64,000 bases of DNA from Citrobacter gillenii (lineage in GTDB: Bacteria > Pseudomonadota > Gammaproteobacteria > Enterobacterales > Enterobacteriaceae), in the NCBI RefSeq assembly GCF_013337685.1, contig NZ_SUQN01000005.1, positions 1-64,000 of the forward strand, given 5' to 3'. Of the stretch, positions 53,090 to 63,385 are shown in pieces; within the stretch, counting starts at the first letter, position 1; each line of letters begins with the position of its first letter. The translations under genes and the position numbers were made by a program. The notes beneath the pieces were generated by a model. The model did not search any database, was not told the origin of the DNA, and saw only the letters and a program-made list of their open reading frames with translations.

Positions 53090-53213
53090 TCATTTCGATA
53101 TACAGCAAACGTAAACATTTTATCGGCCAGTCCTCATTACCAGGTACTATCGCTGATACTTTTTTTAGTCTATACGTTTGTTGTTCCCTTCATCATGTGA
53201 AATTGGAGTAATT
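53090..53213 (+). promoter_or_regulatory. Probable cold-shock-type 5' leader
   Basis: GATATACAG near 53096 resembles the cold box. About 40 bases on, CAGTCCTC, then TACTATCGCTGATACTTTTTT resembles the conserved CspA leader segment AAGTCC...TTATCGTTGATACC. The leader ends in GGAG before the ATG at 53214. Weaker match than the leader of the csp gene at 54221. Confidence 0.45.
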
Positions 53214-53432
53214 ATGTCCTCAAGAATCAGAGGCTTGGTAAAATGGTTTAAGGAAGACAAAGGTTTTGGTTTCATCTCTCCGCTTGATGGAAGCAAAGAT
53301 ATCTCTGTTCATGTTTCGGAACTTCAGGGCGATCATTTTAAAACCCTGTTTGAAGGACAGAAGGTGGAGTACACAATTTATAACGGTAACAAAGGTCCCG
53401 CTGCTTCTAAAGTAATACTTTGTGATAAATAG
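53214..53432 (+). CDS. Divergent CspA-family cold-shock protein
   Basis: 72 aa from the ATG at 53214 with TTGGAG upstream. The cold-shock domain is complete in outline: [19 protein letters not shown] (RNP1 KGFGFI), then DISVHVSEL at RNP2, and [12 protein letters not shown]. In RNP2 both aromatic residues of the usual FVHF are replaced (SVHV), which should weaken stacking on nucleic acid. Related to CspB in the second half (TLFEGQKV). It may be a specialised or decaying paralogue. Confidence 0.85.
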   Translation: MSSRIRGLVKWFKEDKGFGFISPLDGSKDISVHVSELQGDHFKTLFEGQKVEYTIYNGNKGPAASKVILCDK

Positions 53433-53744
53433 ATATACGCGATCGGCAATATAGCTAAGGCGTTAGGTCTGAGAAGGTAGAATTGTAAGCTTTTCTGGAG
53501 GAAAAACCTTTTAAAATCAGGCTGGTAACTTTTACATCTTTACAGGTGTGCAGAAGCGCAGACCTCCCGTATGCATAGTATAAAAGTAACCGTTAATGGG
53601 CTGCATAAACAGTAAAGAGCGCTTATGCTCAGACGGTCTACAGCAGCATCATTGCTTTGAGTTTTTATTTGCCTAAAAACATTGTTATATGTGAGGGCGT
53701 TTAATTAATTTAACGCTCATCCTATCTGCAAGAAGGCATCTGCA
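53433..53744. other. Intergenic, no gene seen
   Basis: Between the csp gene and the convergent zinc-ribbon gene. No credible frame, and no clear terminator was identified. Confidence 0.45.
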
Positions 53745-53903
53745 TCATTTTAATGACTTGAACAAAGTACTGCAAAACGGGCAGACAAGTTGAGAACCTT
53801 TTTGGACACGACTAAAACTATGTTCTGAATCTTTTGAACAACTTGGGCATGTGCATTTGACTAAGTAATTACGATTAGTTTGTGTTTTTTTACGAGTGGA
53901 CAT
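53745..53903 (-). CDS. Small zinc-ribbon protein (YnfU-like)
   Basis: 52 aa from the ATG at 53903; an upstream ATG adds 12 residues. Two CxxC pairs (CTCPSC and CPFC) about 25 residues apart around SRVQKGSQLV give a four-Cys zinc ribbon; the N-terminus is basic (MSTRKKTQTNRN). Similar small proteins lie near csp genes in E. coli Qin-type prophages (ynfU). Function unknown. Confidence 0.65.
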   Translation of the reverse strand: MSTRKKTQTNRNYLVKCTCPSCSKDSEHSFSRVQKGSQLVCPFCSTLFKSLK

Positions 53904-54121
53904 AGGGATTTCCTGCTGCAAGGGATTATAACGATACATGACGATTTTGAAATTATTTGGAATACAATTTCTTTTGGCAAATAAACTACAGGTATAGTCT
54001 GTAATGAGGCTGGTAATATATGAATGAAATATATTCGCCGCATTATCTGGATTAAAGGTTTAAATTATTAAGCCATGCAATAATATAGGATGTCAGTGTT
54101 ATTATAATTACACTAACAATA

Positions 54122-54140
54122 AACCCGCACTGGGCGGGTT
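54122..54140 (-). terminator. Terminator of the cspB-like gene
   Basis: AACCCGC pairs with GCGGGTT across five bases, 80 bp after the stop on the minus strand, followed by a T-rich TTATTGTT. Confidence 0.6.
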
Positions 54141-54220
54141 CATTTTATTATCAGTAGAGATTAACTACTCAGACTATTGCCTTCATCGCTATCGTAAGCA
54201 CTACTGATAACTAGCGGGCA

Positions 54221-54433
54221 TTACAGTGGAGTGACGTTTCCAGCTGCAGGGCCTTTAGCGCCATTTTCAATGGTGAAGGAGACTTTCTGACCTTCATCAA
54301 GTGTTTTAAAATTGTCGCTCTGGATAGCAGAGAAATGTACGAATACATCTTTGCTGCCGTCATCAGGGGTGATAAAGCCAAAACCTTTATCTGCGTTAAA
54401 CCATTTTACTAAACCAGTCATTTTATTAGACAT
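54221..54433 (-). CDS. cspB: CspB-like cold-shock protein
   Basis: 70 aa, intact RNP1 (KGFGFI) and RNP2 (VFVHFSAI), ending [10 protein letters not shown]. It resembles E. coli CspB/CspG and acts as an RNA chaperone that melts structure at low temperature. The 5' leader is of the CspA type (see 54434-54608), so it is likely cold-inducible. The location beside the OmpS1-type porin matches the Salmonella/Citrobacter order as I recall it. Confidence 0.92.
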   Translation of the reverse strand: MSNKMTGLVKWFNADKGFGFITPDDGSKDVFVHFSAIQSDNFKTLDEGQKVSFTIENGAKGPAAGNVTPL

Positions 54434-54608
54434 AGATATTTCCTTAATTTATGAGCCACATAAGTGCGGCGACGATGGCCTGTATTTAGAGAGTTACTTA
54501 TTTGGCACTTAGGAGAAGACTCATGAAGAAGGGGTATCTGTAGATAGCTCTTGAACTGAGGACTGCTTTACTAAAACTGCTTTCATAAGGTCTGTTTTCC
54601 AAACCGAT
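54434..54608 (-). promoter_or_regulatory. CspA-type cold-shock mRNA leader (thermosensing 5' UTR)
   Basis: Read on the minus strand from about 54608, the leader has CGGTTTG, ACAGACC, AAAGCAGT, TAGTAAAGCAGTCC, then TTCAAGAGCTATC and GATACCCCT in the same order and spacing as the E. coli cspA leader, and ends with AAGGAAATATCT before the ATG. In cspA this leader refolds in the cold to expose the start. Confidence 0.8.
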
Positions 54609-54674
54609 GTCGTTATTAAGACATATTAAAATTAATTCAGCAAGGTATATGTTATTTATTTTAACCATTTAAAC

Positions 54675-54990
54675 GCCTGGGTGGCTGAATGGCTGACTGA
54701 TAAATTCCAGAATATAACTAGTGTGGGTGCTACCTGGCACGCGACAAGAGGCATTACACCCTACTCATTTAAAGTACCCGTCCTTCTGCCACTGTGGCTA
54801 TACCCCTTACTGAAAGCCTATCATTTTGTTGTTGGCTTTTACGATCACTTCCACATCGCCATCGCTGACGTTAATCAGATTGGTGGATTAGACGTGCAGA
54901 GTTGGCGCGGATTTCTCTGCCCCTATCAGCGGTCACGAAAATCGGAGTGGGGCAACTCCACCAAGGGAGAGAATCCTCCTCTAGCCGCCA
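54675..54990 (+). pseudogene. Split tRNA-Ser-like relic, possible distal att of a serU island
   Basis: 54931-54990 aligns without gaps to the 3' two-thirds of serU (anticodon arm CGAAAA, long arm GGGGCAACTC, 3' end GCCGCCA) with about 12 changes, and the match continues into ATTCAAAC beyond CCA. A 5' portion may be present at 54675-54693 (GCCTGGGTGGCTGAATGG, 15 of 18 matching serU), about 240 bp away. It cannot fold as a functional tRNA. Confidence 0.7.
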
Positions 54991-55114
54991 TTATTCAAAC
55001 GGTTAACTCAACTCCTCTCACGGCAGGTCTCACCGATGTTTTTTCTTTGAATATCCTCACAAGTTTGTCTCTGTATTGCCTGCCTGGCGCGAAAATACGC
55101 TTCGTATAAACAAA

Positions 55115-55140
55115 AAGCCCGCTTCATATGAAGCGGGCTT
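55115..55140. terminator. Perfect-palindrome terminator after the porin gene
   Basis: AAGCCCGCTTCAT is followed directly by its complement ATGAAGCGGGCTT. It lies 19 bp after the porin stop (minus strand), with a T-run (TTTTTG) on that strand. Confidence 0.85.
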
Positions 55141-55158
55141 GCTGCGTATTGAGCAGAA

Positions 55159-56334
55159 TTAGAACTGGTAGACTAAACCAAGGGCAACGATGTCATCAGT
55201 TGCGATGCCATTACTTGCATAGAAGTTGTCGTCTTCGTCCAGCAGGTTGATTTTGTAATCAACATAGGTGGACATGTTTTTGTTGAAGTAGTAAGTCACG
55301 CCAACATCCACATATTTGACCAGATCTTTGTCGGTGTAACGAGGGGTGCCATTGCTATTGTGATCCCAGCCGCCTAAGTCAACACCTTTAGATTGCAGGA
55401 AGGAAACCGCAGGACGCAAACCAAAGTCGAACTGGTACTGAGCGGTTACTTCAAAGTTCTGGGTTTTGTTGGCAATACCGCCTTCTAATCCATCTCCTTT
55501 ACCATATGCAGTCATATTGCGAGTTTCAGCATACATGGCCGCCAGGTAAATGTTATTAGCGTCATATTTTGCACCGATGGTCCACGCATCAGCGGTTTCA
55601 CCGCCAGCATAGCTATTGGCATGACTACTGTCGCCACGGCCACGTGCAACCTGGTTGTCAGTACGATCGGAACTGGAATATGCAGCACCCAGGCTTAAAC
55701 CGAAGTCGAAATCGTAAGAGGTGGACATACCGAAACCGTCGCCATTTTCACGCGCCAATTTACGGTTCTCACCATTGCCGGTACCTTCGCCGGAGCCCGC
55801 GCTTTCGTTGTTACCTTGATACTGCAGAGCAAAGTTCAGACCTTCTACCTGACCAAAGAAACCTTTGTTACGGTAGGTTGCCACGCCGTTGGTGCGGCCG
55901 GTCATATATACGTCGGTCTGAGTGTAGGTATCGCCACCAAATTCTGGCAGCATATCGGTCCAGGCTTCTACGTCGTAGACCACGCCGTAATTACGGCCGT
56001 AGTCGAAGGTACCGTTTTCACCAAAGCCTAAGCCGGCAAAGCCCAGACGAGTCCAGGAGTTTGCGCCTTCGCCTTCAGCATTGTTGGCCATAACCTGATA
56101 TTCCCACTGACCGTAGCCGGTGAGCATATCGTTAATCTGGGTTTCGCCTTTAAAGCCCAGACGTGCATAGGTCTGATCGCCGTCGCTGCCAGCGTCATCA
56201 GAAAAATAACGCAGGCCATCGACTTTGCCGTACAGATCCAGTTTGTTGCCATCTTTATTATAGATTTCTGCCGCATTTGCTGCGCCTGCAGCTAATAATG
56301 CCGGGAGAAGAAGTGCCAGAGCTTTTCTTTTCAT
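55159..56334 (-). CDS. OmpC-family porin (OmpS1/YedS type)
   Basis: 391 aa with a standard signal peptide ([15 protein letters not shown]). Sixteen-strand porin: [20 protein letters not shown], loop-3 region [22 protein letters not shown] with the PEFGG turn, [21 protein letters not shown], and the terminal Phe in ALGLVYQF. Placement between yedJ and a csp gene matches Salmonella ompS1 and E. coli yedS. In Salmonella OmpS1 is normally silent and controlled by OmpR and H-NS; the very AT-rich 370-bp upstream region fits that. Unlike many E. coli yedS alleles this copy is intact. Confidence 0.92.
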   Translation of the reverse strand: MKRKALALLLPALLAAGAANAAEIYNKDGNKLDLYGKVDGLRYFSDDAGSDGDQTYARLGFKGETQINDMLTGYGQWEYQVMANNAEGEGANSWTRLGFAGLGFGENGTFDYGRNYGVVYDVEAWTDMLPEFGGDTYTQTDVYMTGRTNGVATYRNKGFFGQVEGLNFALQYQGNNESAGSGEGTGNGENRKLARENGDGFGMSTSYDFDFGLSLGAAYSSSDRTDNQVARGRGDSSHANSYAGGETADAWTIGAKYDANNIYLAAMYAETRNMTAYGKGDGLEGGIANKTQNFEVTAQYQFDFGLRPAVSFLQSKGVDLGGWDHNSNGTPRYTDKDLVKYVDVGVTYYFNKNMSTYVDYKINLLDEDDNFYASNGIATDDIVALGLVYQF

Positions 56335-56733
56335 TATGTATTCCCTTATGATAATAATTGATGTGAATATGTAGTTCTATCCAAAAGACTACGTTTTGAT
56401 ACTATTCTATGAAGTTCATTTATTTTAAAATATAACGTGTAACAAATCTATTTAAAAGATTTCAAAATATTTCTGTTTGGGTTTTTGTTATTTATTTAAT
56501 ATGTTTACGTGTTTCATATTTACCATATAAATGATTTATTTATCACCAGGTTATGAGTTTTATGTTAATTATATTGAATTTTGATTTTATATAAATTTAA
56601 TATGTTTATGTTGATTGTATTTATAATTTTTAGATTCTGGTCCTGGCCCATAATGATTAATCATTTGATGTTATAGAATGGGTGGGTTAATTTATACGGT
56701 GTATATATGGCCGTAGCGCTCGCGAGGAATAGC
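56335..56733. other. Very AT-rich promoter region of the porin
   Basis: Long A/T runs throughout, no gene. It should hold the porin promoter with OmpR-type sites and is a probable H-NS target; individual sites cannot be assigned by eye. Confidence 0.5.
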
Positions 56734-57429
56734 ATGGATTTACAGTACTGGCAGTCGCAATTTGAAGCATGGTTACGTGAAAATCACCTCGGGCAGGATG
56801 CAGCCCATGACATCTTTCATTTTCGTCGTGTGTGGATGACGTCACAACAGTTGGGTGCTGATGCAACCATCGACTGGCTGGTGGTGCTGACAGCCTGCTA
56901 TTTTCATGACCTTATCAGCTTGCCGAAAAACCATCCTGACCGACATCGCTCGTCGGTACTGGCGGCGCAGGAAACCTGCCGCGTATTGACACAGTTTTTC
57001 CCCACATTTCCAGAAGGCCGGCTGCCGGCGGTAAGTCATGCCATTGAAGCACACAGTTTTAGCGCAAAAATTTCGCCAACCACGATCGAGGCCAAAATTG
57101 TTCAGGATGCTGACAGACTTGAGGCGTTGGGGGCCATTGGCTTAGCTCGCGTATTTGCGGTTTCTGGCGCGCTGGGGGTGGCCCTGTTTGATGCGGAAGA
57201 CCCTTTTGCACAACGGCGCGAGCTCAACGACAAGCAGTATGCACTCGATCATTTCCAGACCAAATTATTGCAACTGCCGCTGACGATGCAAACGGCGCAG
57301 GGACGGTATTTAGCGCAGCATAACGCTGATTTTTTGCTGACCTATATGGCGAAATTAAGCGCCGAGTTAAAAGGGGAGTATGAGGAGCTGGATCTCACCG
57401 CGATTCAGCCCTTTAAGGCGCATCGGTAG
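56734..57429 (+). CDS. yedJ: YedJ, HD-domain phosphohydrolase
   Basis: 231 aa from the ATG at 56734, the start that aligns with E. coli YedJ ([11 protein letters not shown]); an earlier frame start adds nine residues. HD domain with metal residues in [29 protein letters not shown], and [16 protein letters not shown]. Substrate unknown. It is the first gene in the yedJ-dcm-vsr group. Confidence 0.93.
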   Translation: MDLQYWQSQFEAWLRENHLGQDAAHDIFHFRRVWMTSQQLGADATIDWLVVLTACYFHDLISLPKNHPDRHRSSVLAAQETCRVLTQFFPTFPEGRLPAVSHAIEAHSFSAKISPTTIEAKIVQDADRLEALGAIGLARVFAVSGALGVALFDAEDPFAQRRELNDKQYALDHFQTKLLQLPLTMQTAQGRYLAQHNADFLLTYMAKLSAELKGEYEELDLTAIQPFKAHR

Positions 57430-57502
57430 CCTGCACAGCTGAAACGTAAACACCTCTGTTTTATGTTAACCTGTCGCTAATCCATTTCGGCCGGTTAAAT
57501 GT

Positions 57503-58933
57503 ATGCAGGAAAATTTTTCAGTAACAGGCACCATAAACCTGATGACAGAGGATACCGGGATCGCCGTGCAGGTGATGTTGGCTAAGCTGCTTGAGATTTA
57601 CGACGTGAAAACGCTGGTGGCTCACCTTAATGGCGTCGGTGAGCATCACTGGAGCCCGGCCATCTTTAAACGTGTGGTGGCGAACGAGACATGGCACCGC
57701 CTGAGCGATCGTGAATATTCCCACCTGAAGACCTTGCTACCGACACCGCCGGTGCATCATCCGCAGTATGCTTTTCGTTTTATCGATCTTTTCGCCGGAA
57801 TTGGCGGTATTCGCCGCGGCTTCGAAGCGATCGGTGGACAGTGCGTGTTTACCAGCGAGTGGAACAAGCATGCGGTGCGTACTTACAAAGCGAATTACTA
57901 TTGCGATCCTGACCAGCACCATTTTAATGAAGATATTCGCGATATTACGTTAAGCCATCGTGCCGGGGTGAGCGATGAGGAGGCGGCTGAACATATCCGC
58001 CAGCATGTCCCTCAGCATGATGTGCTGCTGGCCGGCTTTCCCTGTCAGCCGTTTTCGCTGGCAGGCGTCTCCAAGAAAAATGCCTTAGGTCGTGCGCACG
58101 GTTTTGCCTGTGATACGCAAGGTACGCTATTTTTCGACGTGGTCAGAATCATTGATGCCCGCCGTCCGGCAATCTTTGTGCTGGAAAACGTCAAAAACCT
58201 GAAGAGCCATGACCAGGGGAAAACGTTTCGCATCATTATGCAAACGCTGGATGAGTTAGGGTATGACGTGGCGGATGCGGCGGAAAACGGGCCGGACGAT
58301 CCTAAAATTATCGATGGAAAACACTTTTTACCGCAGCATCGCGAACGTATTGTCCTCGTGGGCTTTCGACGCGATCTGAATCTGAAAAATGACTTTACGC
58401 TACGGGATATTGTCACCCGCTACCCGCAGCGGCGTATTACGCTGGCCGAGCTGCTTGAACCGACCGTTGACGTGAAATACATCCTGACGCCGGTGTTGTG
58501 GAAATATTTATATCGCTACGCGAAAAAGCATCAGGCGCGGGGGAACGGCTTTGGCTACGGCATGGTATATCCTGGCAATCCGCACAGCGTAACGCGCACG
58601 TTATCTGCGCGCTATTACAAGGACGGGGCAGAAATATTAATCGACCGTGGCTGGGATATGGCACTGGGTGAACAGGATTTTGACGATCCGCACAACCAGT
58701 TGCACCGACCACGTAGACTTACACCCCGAGAGTGCGCGCGCCTGATGGGATTTGAGTCGCCTCAGGGTTATCAGTTCCGTATTCCGGTATCTGATACCCA
58801 GGCCTATCGCCAGTTCGGCAATTCGGTGGTGGTCCCGGCATTTGCGGCGGTAGCCCGACTGCTGGAGCCAAAAATCAAACAGGCCGTCGCGCTGCGTGAG
58901 AAAGAGAGTCTGCATGGCAGACGTTCACGATAA
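57503..58933 (+). CDS. dcm: Dcm, DNA cytosine-5 methyltransferase (CCWGG)
   Basis: 476 aa (E. coli 472). All C5-MTase motifs are present: [19 protein letters not shown] with catalytic Cys in [50 protein letters not shown]. It methylates the second C of CCAGG/CCTGG. It overlaps vsr by 20 bases, the arrangement known in E. coli, where Vsr repairs the T-G mismatches that Dcm sites produce. Confidence 0.97.
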   Translation: MQENFSVTGTINLMTEDTGIAVQVMLAKLLEIYDVKTLVAHLNGVGEHHWSPAIFKRVVANETWHRLSDREYSHLKTLLPTPPVHHPQYAFRFIDLFAGIGGIRRGFEAIGGQCVFTSEWNKHAVRTYKANYYCDPDQHHFNEDIRDITLSHRAGVSDEEAAEHIRQHVPQHDVLLAGFPCQPFSLAGVSKKNALGRAHGFACDTQGTLFFDVVRIIDARRPAIFVLENVKNLKSHDQGKTFRIIMQTLDELGYDVADAAENGPDDPKIIDGKHFLPQHRERIVLVGFRRDLNLKNDFTLRDIVTRYPQRRITLAELLEPTVDVKYILTPVLWKYLYRYAKKHQARGNGFGYGMVYPGNPHSVTRTLSARYYKDGAEILIDRGWDMALGEQDFDDPHNQLHRPRRLTPRECARLMGFESPQGYQFRIPVSDTQAYRQFGNSVVVPAFAAVARLLEPKIKQAVALREKESLHGRRSR

Positions 58934-59381
58934 GGCCACGCGCAGTAAAAATATGCGGGCAATCGCGACCCGCGATACGGCGATTGAGAAACGTCTGTCC
59001 AACGTATTAACAGAGCAGGGGGTAACGTTTCGCGTGCAGGATGCGGCGTTACCTGGCCGCCCTGATTTTGTGGTGGATGACTATCAGTGTGTTATTTTTA
59101 CCCATGGCTGTTTCTGGCATCACCACGAGTGTTATTTATTCAAGACCCCCGCGACGCGCACGCAATTCTGGCTGGCTAAAATAGGCAAAAACGTTGAACG
59201 CGATGCGCGGGATCGCGAGAGACTGCAGGCACTTGGCTGGCGGGTACTCATTATCTGGGAGTGCGCCATACGAGGGCGAAAAAAACTCAGCGATGAGGCG
59301 CTGTCCGAGCGCGTGGTCGAGTGGATCTGCAGCGGTGGCGCTACCGCGCAGATCGACACCCAGGGTATTCATTTACTGTAA
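58914..59381 (+). CDS. vsr: Vsr, very-short-patch repair endonuclease
   Basis: 155 aa from the ATG at 58914 ([17 protein letters not shown]). Catalytic Asp in [10 protein letters not shown], zinc/active-site [13 protein letters not shown], and C-terminal [10 protein letters not shown]. It nicks 5' of T in T-G mismatches in CTWGG context. Starts inside dcm in another frame, which links their translation. Confidence 0.97.
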   Translation: MADVHDKATRSKNMRAIATRDTAIEKRLSNVLTEQGVTFRVQDAALPGRPDFVVDDYQCVIFTHGCFWHHHECYLFKTPATRTQFWLAKIGKNVERDARDRERLQALGWRVLIIWECAIRGRKKLSDEALSERVVEWICSGGATAQIDTQGIHLL

Positions 59382-60293
59382 CGATTTTTCCGACGGTGCG
59401 GCGACCGCGTCTGCTTTGACCGGGAACAGGTATTTACCCAGCGTCACCAGCACCACGGCAAAAACAATCACTCCGAGTGCCAGCCACTCGATGAACGCCA
59501 GGCTTTCACCTCCCAGACCGGTACCTAATAAGACGGCAACAACCGGGTTGACGTAGGCATAGCTGGTTGCCAGCGCCGGACTCACGTTACGGATCAGGTA
59601 CATATATGCGTTGATGGCGATAATGGAGCCGAACAGCGCCAGGTAAGCGACCGCCATAAACCCAGAAAAAGATGGCATTGTAGTCAGCTTTTCCCCGGAG
59701 ATAAGCGAGGCCCCCATCAGCACGATACCGGCGGCGAGCATTTCAATTGCCCCAGCCATCATACCCACGGGTAAGGTAATGCGGGAACCGTACACGGAAC
59801 CGAATGCCCAGCTCATTGAGCCAATCAGGATCAACACTGCACCCCAGGGGTTGCCACTCAAATTCCCGCCGCTGTTAAGCATAATGATCCCGGCCAGTCC
59901 GATAGCGATGCCCATCCACTCCAGCTTGCGGGTTTTAATGCCAAAGAAATCGCTGAAGCACAGCGTAAACAGTGGGACGGTGGCGACCACCACGGCAGCG
60001 ATGCCGGAAGGGACGTTCTGGTGTTCGGCGACGGTGACCAACCCATTTCCCACTGCCAGCAGCAGAATACCGATCAGTGCGGCATTGAGCAGCGGGCGTA
60101 ATGGCGGCAGTTTGTGGCCGCGCAGAAGTAAAAATGCGGTTAACAAAATCCCCGCAGACAGAAAACGCACGCCGGCCATCATGAGCGGCGGCCAGCTCTC
60201 AACGCCAATGCGGATAACGAAGTAGGTGGAACCCCAAATGATGTACAGCGCGAACAGCGCACTGAAAAGCGGTAACAATTGCCTGAAACGCAT
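59373..60293 (-). CDS. yedA: YedA, EamA-family ten-helix transporter
   Basis: 306 aa, ten predicted membrane helices in two EamA repeats (IIWGSTYFVIRIGVESWPPL; MSWAFGSVYGSRITLP; then ALATSYAYVNPVVAVLLG). Drug/metabolite transporter superfamily; substrate unknown. Its 3' end overlaps vsr tail to tail by nine bases. Same location as in E. coli. Confidence 0.94.
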   Translation of the reverse strand: MRFRQLLPLFSALFALYIIWGSTYFVIRIGVESWPPLMMAGVRFLSAGILLTAFLLLRGHKLPPLRPLLNAALIGILLLAVGNGLVTVAEHQNVPSGIAAVVVATVPLFTLCFSDFFGIKTRKLEWMGIAIGLAGIIMLNSGGNLSGNPWGAVLILIGSMSWAFGSVYGSRITLPVGMMAGAIEMLAAGIVLMGASLISGEKLTTMPSFSGFMAVAYLALFGSIIAINAYMYLIRNVSPALATSYAYVNPVVAVLLGTGLGGESLAFIEWLALGVIVFAVVLVTLGKYLFPVKADAVAAPSEKSLQ

Positions 60294-60470
60294 AATCCCT
60301 CACGGTGGAAATAAAAAGGCGCAACATAGTAAACGTCAAAACTATCGTGCTGGCGAGATTTATAATTGCCCGTTGTTGTTAAAAATTTGTTGACCATAAA
60401 GGTGAGTTTCAGCATCACGTTTTTTACTTCATACTAATGACGGAAAAAAATAATATTGAGGGTGAAAATT

Positions 60471-61382
60471 TTGGCAGGAAGTAGCTTACTGACCTTACTC
60501 GATGACATCGCCACGCTGCTTGACGATGTCTCCATGATGGGAAAATTGGCCGCAAAAAAAACCGCGGGCGTTCTGGGAGATGACCTGTCGCTTAACGCAC
60601 AGCAGGTATCGGGCGTACGGGCAAACCGTGAACTTCCGGTCGTCTGGAGCGTGGCAAAAGGATCTTTCGTCAACAAAGTTATTCTTGTGCCGTTGGCGTT
60701 ACTGATCAGTGCCTTTATTCCCTGGGCGATTACCCCGTTATTAATGATTGGTGGGGCGTTCCTCTGTTTTGAAGGCGTGGAAAAAGTCCTGCATACGCTG
60801 CAGGCGCGCAAACATCAGGAAACGCCGGAAGAACGTCAGCAGCGTCTGGCAGAGCTGGCGGCGCAGGACCCACTGACCTTTGAGAAAGATAAAATCAAAG
60901 GGGCCGTACGTACCGATTTTATTTTATCTGCGGAGATTGTGGCGATTACGCTGGGAATTGTGGCCGATGCGCCGTTGCTCAATCAGGTTCTGGTGCTGTC
61001 AGGGATCGCTTTAGCGGTGACCGTTGGCGTATACGGCCTGGTTGGCATTATCGTCAAGCTGGACGACATCGGCTTCTGGCTGGCTGAAAAGCGCAGTGCG
61101 GTCGCTCAGGCGCTGGGTAAAGGCTTGCTGGTGGTGGCACCCTGGCTGATGAAAACGCTGTCGGTGGTAGGAACTCTGGCGATGTTTTTGGTAGGGGGCG
61201 GCATTGTCGTCCACGGGATCGCACCGTTGCATCATGCGATCGAGCAGTTCGCCCAGCAACAGAATTCATTCATTTCAATGATGATTCCGACCCTGTTAAA
61301 CCTTGTATTGGGCTTTATCATTGGTGGCATTGTGGTACTGCTGGTGAAAATGGTGGCAAAACTGCGCGGTGTTTCACACTAA
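60471..61382 (+). CDS. yedI: YedI, DUF808 inner-membrane protein
   Basis: 303 aa when started at the TTG at 60471 ([19 protein letters not shown]), with GAGGGTG seven bases upstream; this aligns with E. coli YedI, which also begins AGSSLLTLL. Several membrane helices after residue 70 and a conserved [20 protein letters not shown] block. Function unknown. Confidence 0.93.
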   Translation: MAGSSLLTLLDDIATLLDDVSMMGKLAAKKTAGVLGDDLSLNAQQVSGVRANRELPVVWSVAKGSFVNKVILVPLALLISAFIPWAITPLLMIGGAFLCFEGVEKVLHTLQARKHQETPEERQQRLAELAAQDPLTFEKDKIKGAVRTDFILSAEIVAITLGIVADAPLLNQVLVLSGIALAVTVGVYGLVGIIVKLDDIGFWLAEKRSAVAQALGKGLLVVAPWLMKTLSVVGTLAMFLVGGGIVVHGIAPLHHAIEQFAQQQNSFISMMIPTLLNLVLGFIIGGIVVLLVKMVAKLRGVSH

Positions 61383-61459
61383 TTTTTGTTTACCTGATTA
61401 TGCAAAAAGGCTGCTTGTCGTCTAAGGTGAAAAGGTTTCTCTTGATACAGGAGGCAGGT

Positions 61460-61639
61460 ATGGTCTTTTCTGTCAGTGAGGAAGTCACCGTGAAACAGGG
61501 TGGCCCACGCATGATTGTCACCGGATACGCTAGCGGCATGGTCGAGTGTCGCTGGTACGATGGCTTTGGCGTCAAACGGGAAGCATTCCGTGAAGATGAA
61601 CTGACATCCGGTAAAGGGCAACAACGGCAGGATGCCTGA
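61460..61639 (+). CDS. yodC: YodC, DUF2158 small protein
   Basis: 59 aa from the ATG at 61460 with AGGAGG upstream. YodC/DUF2158 pattern: VKQGGPRMIVTGYASGMVEC, RWYDGFGVKREAF. Small beta-rich protein of unknown role; same place as in E. coli. Confidence 0.9.
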   Translation: MVFSVSEEVTVKQGGPRMIVTGYASGMVECRWYDGFGVKREAFREDELTSGKGQQRQDA

Positions 61640-61746
61640 ACATTACGTTCAGGCGTAAGTGAGTGATCTCTCAACCATTAGTTATATTTATCATTTTGGT
61701 GAGAATTATTTACTTGTCAGGCAAAAAAATTGTAGATAAGGTTGGC

Positions 61747-61833
61747 CTCACATCAGATTTCCTGGTGTAACGAATTTTCAAGTGCTTCTTGCATAAGCAA
61801 GCTTGATCCCGACCCACTGAGGGCCGGGATTTT
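61747..61833 (+). ncRNA. dsrA: DsrA small RNA
   Basis: The sequence follows E. coli DsrA nearly base for base: CACATCAGATTTCCTGGTG (first stem), TAACGAATTTTCAAGTGC (rpoS-pairing region), CTTCTTGCATAAGCAAG (second stem) and the GATCCCGACCC/GGGCCGGGATTTTTTT terminator. DsrA with Hfq opens the rpoS leader and represses hns. Differences from E. coli lie in the central loop and terminator stem, where some are compensated. Neighbours dsrB and rcsA fit. Confidence 0.95.
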
Positions 61834-61845
61834 TTTCGCCTGAAG

Positions 61846-62073
61846 TCAGCGATTGATTTCCGTCACGCTAAAATCGTGGATATCCAACTCAAACGCTTCG
61901 GCTAACTCATGCCATGTATGGTAATCACGACCGTCAACACTGACGCGATCCGGGTCATCGCGGCTGCGATGAATCTCGCTCTCGCAGATTTCGTTGATTG
62001 CCTCCAGCAGCGCGTCTACATCAACGCTGACCTCACGTTTGGCCGTCTCGCTGTACTCTTTCGCGGTTTTCAT
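61846..62073 (-). CDS. yodD: YodD, peroxide/acid stress-associated small protein
   Basis: 75 aa, matching E. coli YodD through its length (MKTAKEYSETAKREVSVDVD; YHTWHELAEAFELDIHDFSV). Soluble and acidic. E. coli yodD responds to copper, peroxide and acid stress; mechanism unknown. Confidence 0.93.
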   Translation of the reverse strand: MKTAKEYSETAKREVSVDVDALLEAINEICESEIHRSRDDPDRVSVDGRDYHTWHELAEAFELDIHDFSVTEINR

Positions 62074-62146
62074 TCACCTACCTCTCAACCGTTACGGATA
62101 CCGGGTGTATGCAGCAAAATCGCTAACGCACACTTTCTAAGTATAG

Positions 62147-62425
<279 letters not shown>

Positions 62426-62446
62426 TCATACCGCTTTTGTCTTGAT

Positions 62447-62475
62447 GCTGACTGGTGACATTCCCACCAGTCAGC
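62447..62475. terminator. Shared terminator between dsrB and rcsA
   Basis: GCTGACTGGTG pairs perfectly with CACCAGTCAGC over 11 bp with a seven-base loop, between convergent stops. T-runs are short on both sides. Confidence 0.7.
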
Positions 62476-62480
62476 ACATA

Positions 62481-63104
62481 CTAGCGCATATTCACAAAGA
62501 TACCGTTGGTGACGTTATCGGTGAGTCGAACGACGTGATAGATCACCTGTTTATTATGCGTTTTGATCTTTCGTTTTATATTCCCCTTATGGGATGAGAC
62601 GGTTTTTGCTTTGATATTCATTTGATCGGAAATCTGAATGGTTCCCTGACCCTCCATCCACATGCGTAACATGCTGGACTCGGTGCGGCTTAATGACAGT
62701 GTCGGCAGATTGACATCGACAACAATATCCGCATCCTTTTTAAGAATATCGCCAAGCAATTCGTCCAGTGAATCCGGTTTAATCGACTTTGAACTGATTA
62801 ATAAATTTTTTCTGACCAAGAGATATTCATCAAAATGGACGTTGGCAATAGCCATAAATACGATAAATAATGTACTGGGATGCTGATTAATGATCTGCTT
62901 TATTTGCTGACTGTTAGCCGGATCGTGGATGAAACAGTCTTCATTAATAAACACCACAGCAGGTTGATGTGCGTCACAGGCGATACTGAGTTCGTCAACG
63001 GTTGAAATACCGTTGATTTCCTTTTTTTTCACCCCCCGGCTTACCAGATACCCGGTCAACCCTAACCGGGTGTAACTGCATAAATCCATAATAATCGTTG
63101 ACAT
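62481..63104 (-). CDS. rcsA: RcsA, LuxR-type co-activator of capsule genes
   Basis: 207 aa, as in E. coli. Non-canonical N-terminal receiver-like domain and C-terminal GerE HTH ([40 protein letters not shown]). It pairs with RcsB to activate colanic acid genes and repress flhDC, and is degraded by Lon. A possible RcsAB-type site lies upstream near 63145-63160. Confidence 0.96.
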   Translation of the reverse strand: MSTIIMDLCSYTRLGLTGYLVSRGVKKKEINGISTVDELSIACDAHQPAVVFINEDCFIHDPANSQQIKQIINQHPSTLFIVFMAIANVHFDEYLLVRKNLLISSKSIKPDSLDELLGDILKKDADIVVDVNLPTLSLSRTESSMLRMWMEGQGTIQISDQMNIKAKTVSSHKGNIKRKIKTHNKQVIYHVVRLTDNVTNGIFVNMR

Positions 63105-63385
63105 GGCATACCCTCACTCAATGCGTAACGATAATTCCCCTTACCTGATTATTTCTGCACAACTAAACGGAATAATAACAACCCAAGATGACGCTTTTAC
63201 TGCTTGTTTTCAGGCGGATTTACTATCCCGTAAAGTTGCGTATAATTTGCCAGGAAACTTCTTAAAGTAAAGTAAATGTTGCGTTCTGTGAGTAAGGCAA
63301 AAACAAATAAGCCGCGGCAGCGTTATCCTGGTAGATGTGGTCTATTTTTTAATTTCGGACAATCCTTAGTAAAACAGGATAAATA
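63105..63385. other. Intergenic between rcsA and fliR
   Basis: Promoter region of rcsA. On the minus strand GTAAGGGGAATTATC (about 63131-63145) partly resembles an RcsAB box. No gene seen. Confidence 0.4.

Noticed and set aside
54681..55109. 142-codon plus-strand frame between cspB and the porin
   Set aside because: It crosses the tRNA-Ser-like relic and reads it as protein; no ribosome site and no recognisable domain.
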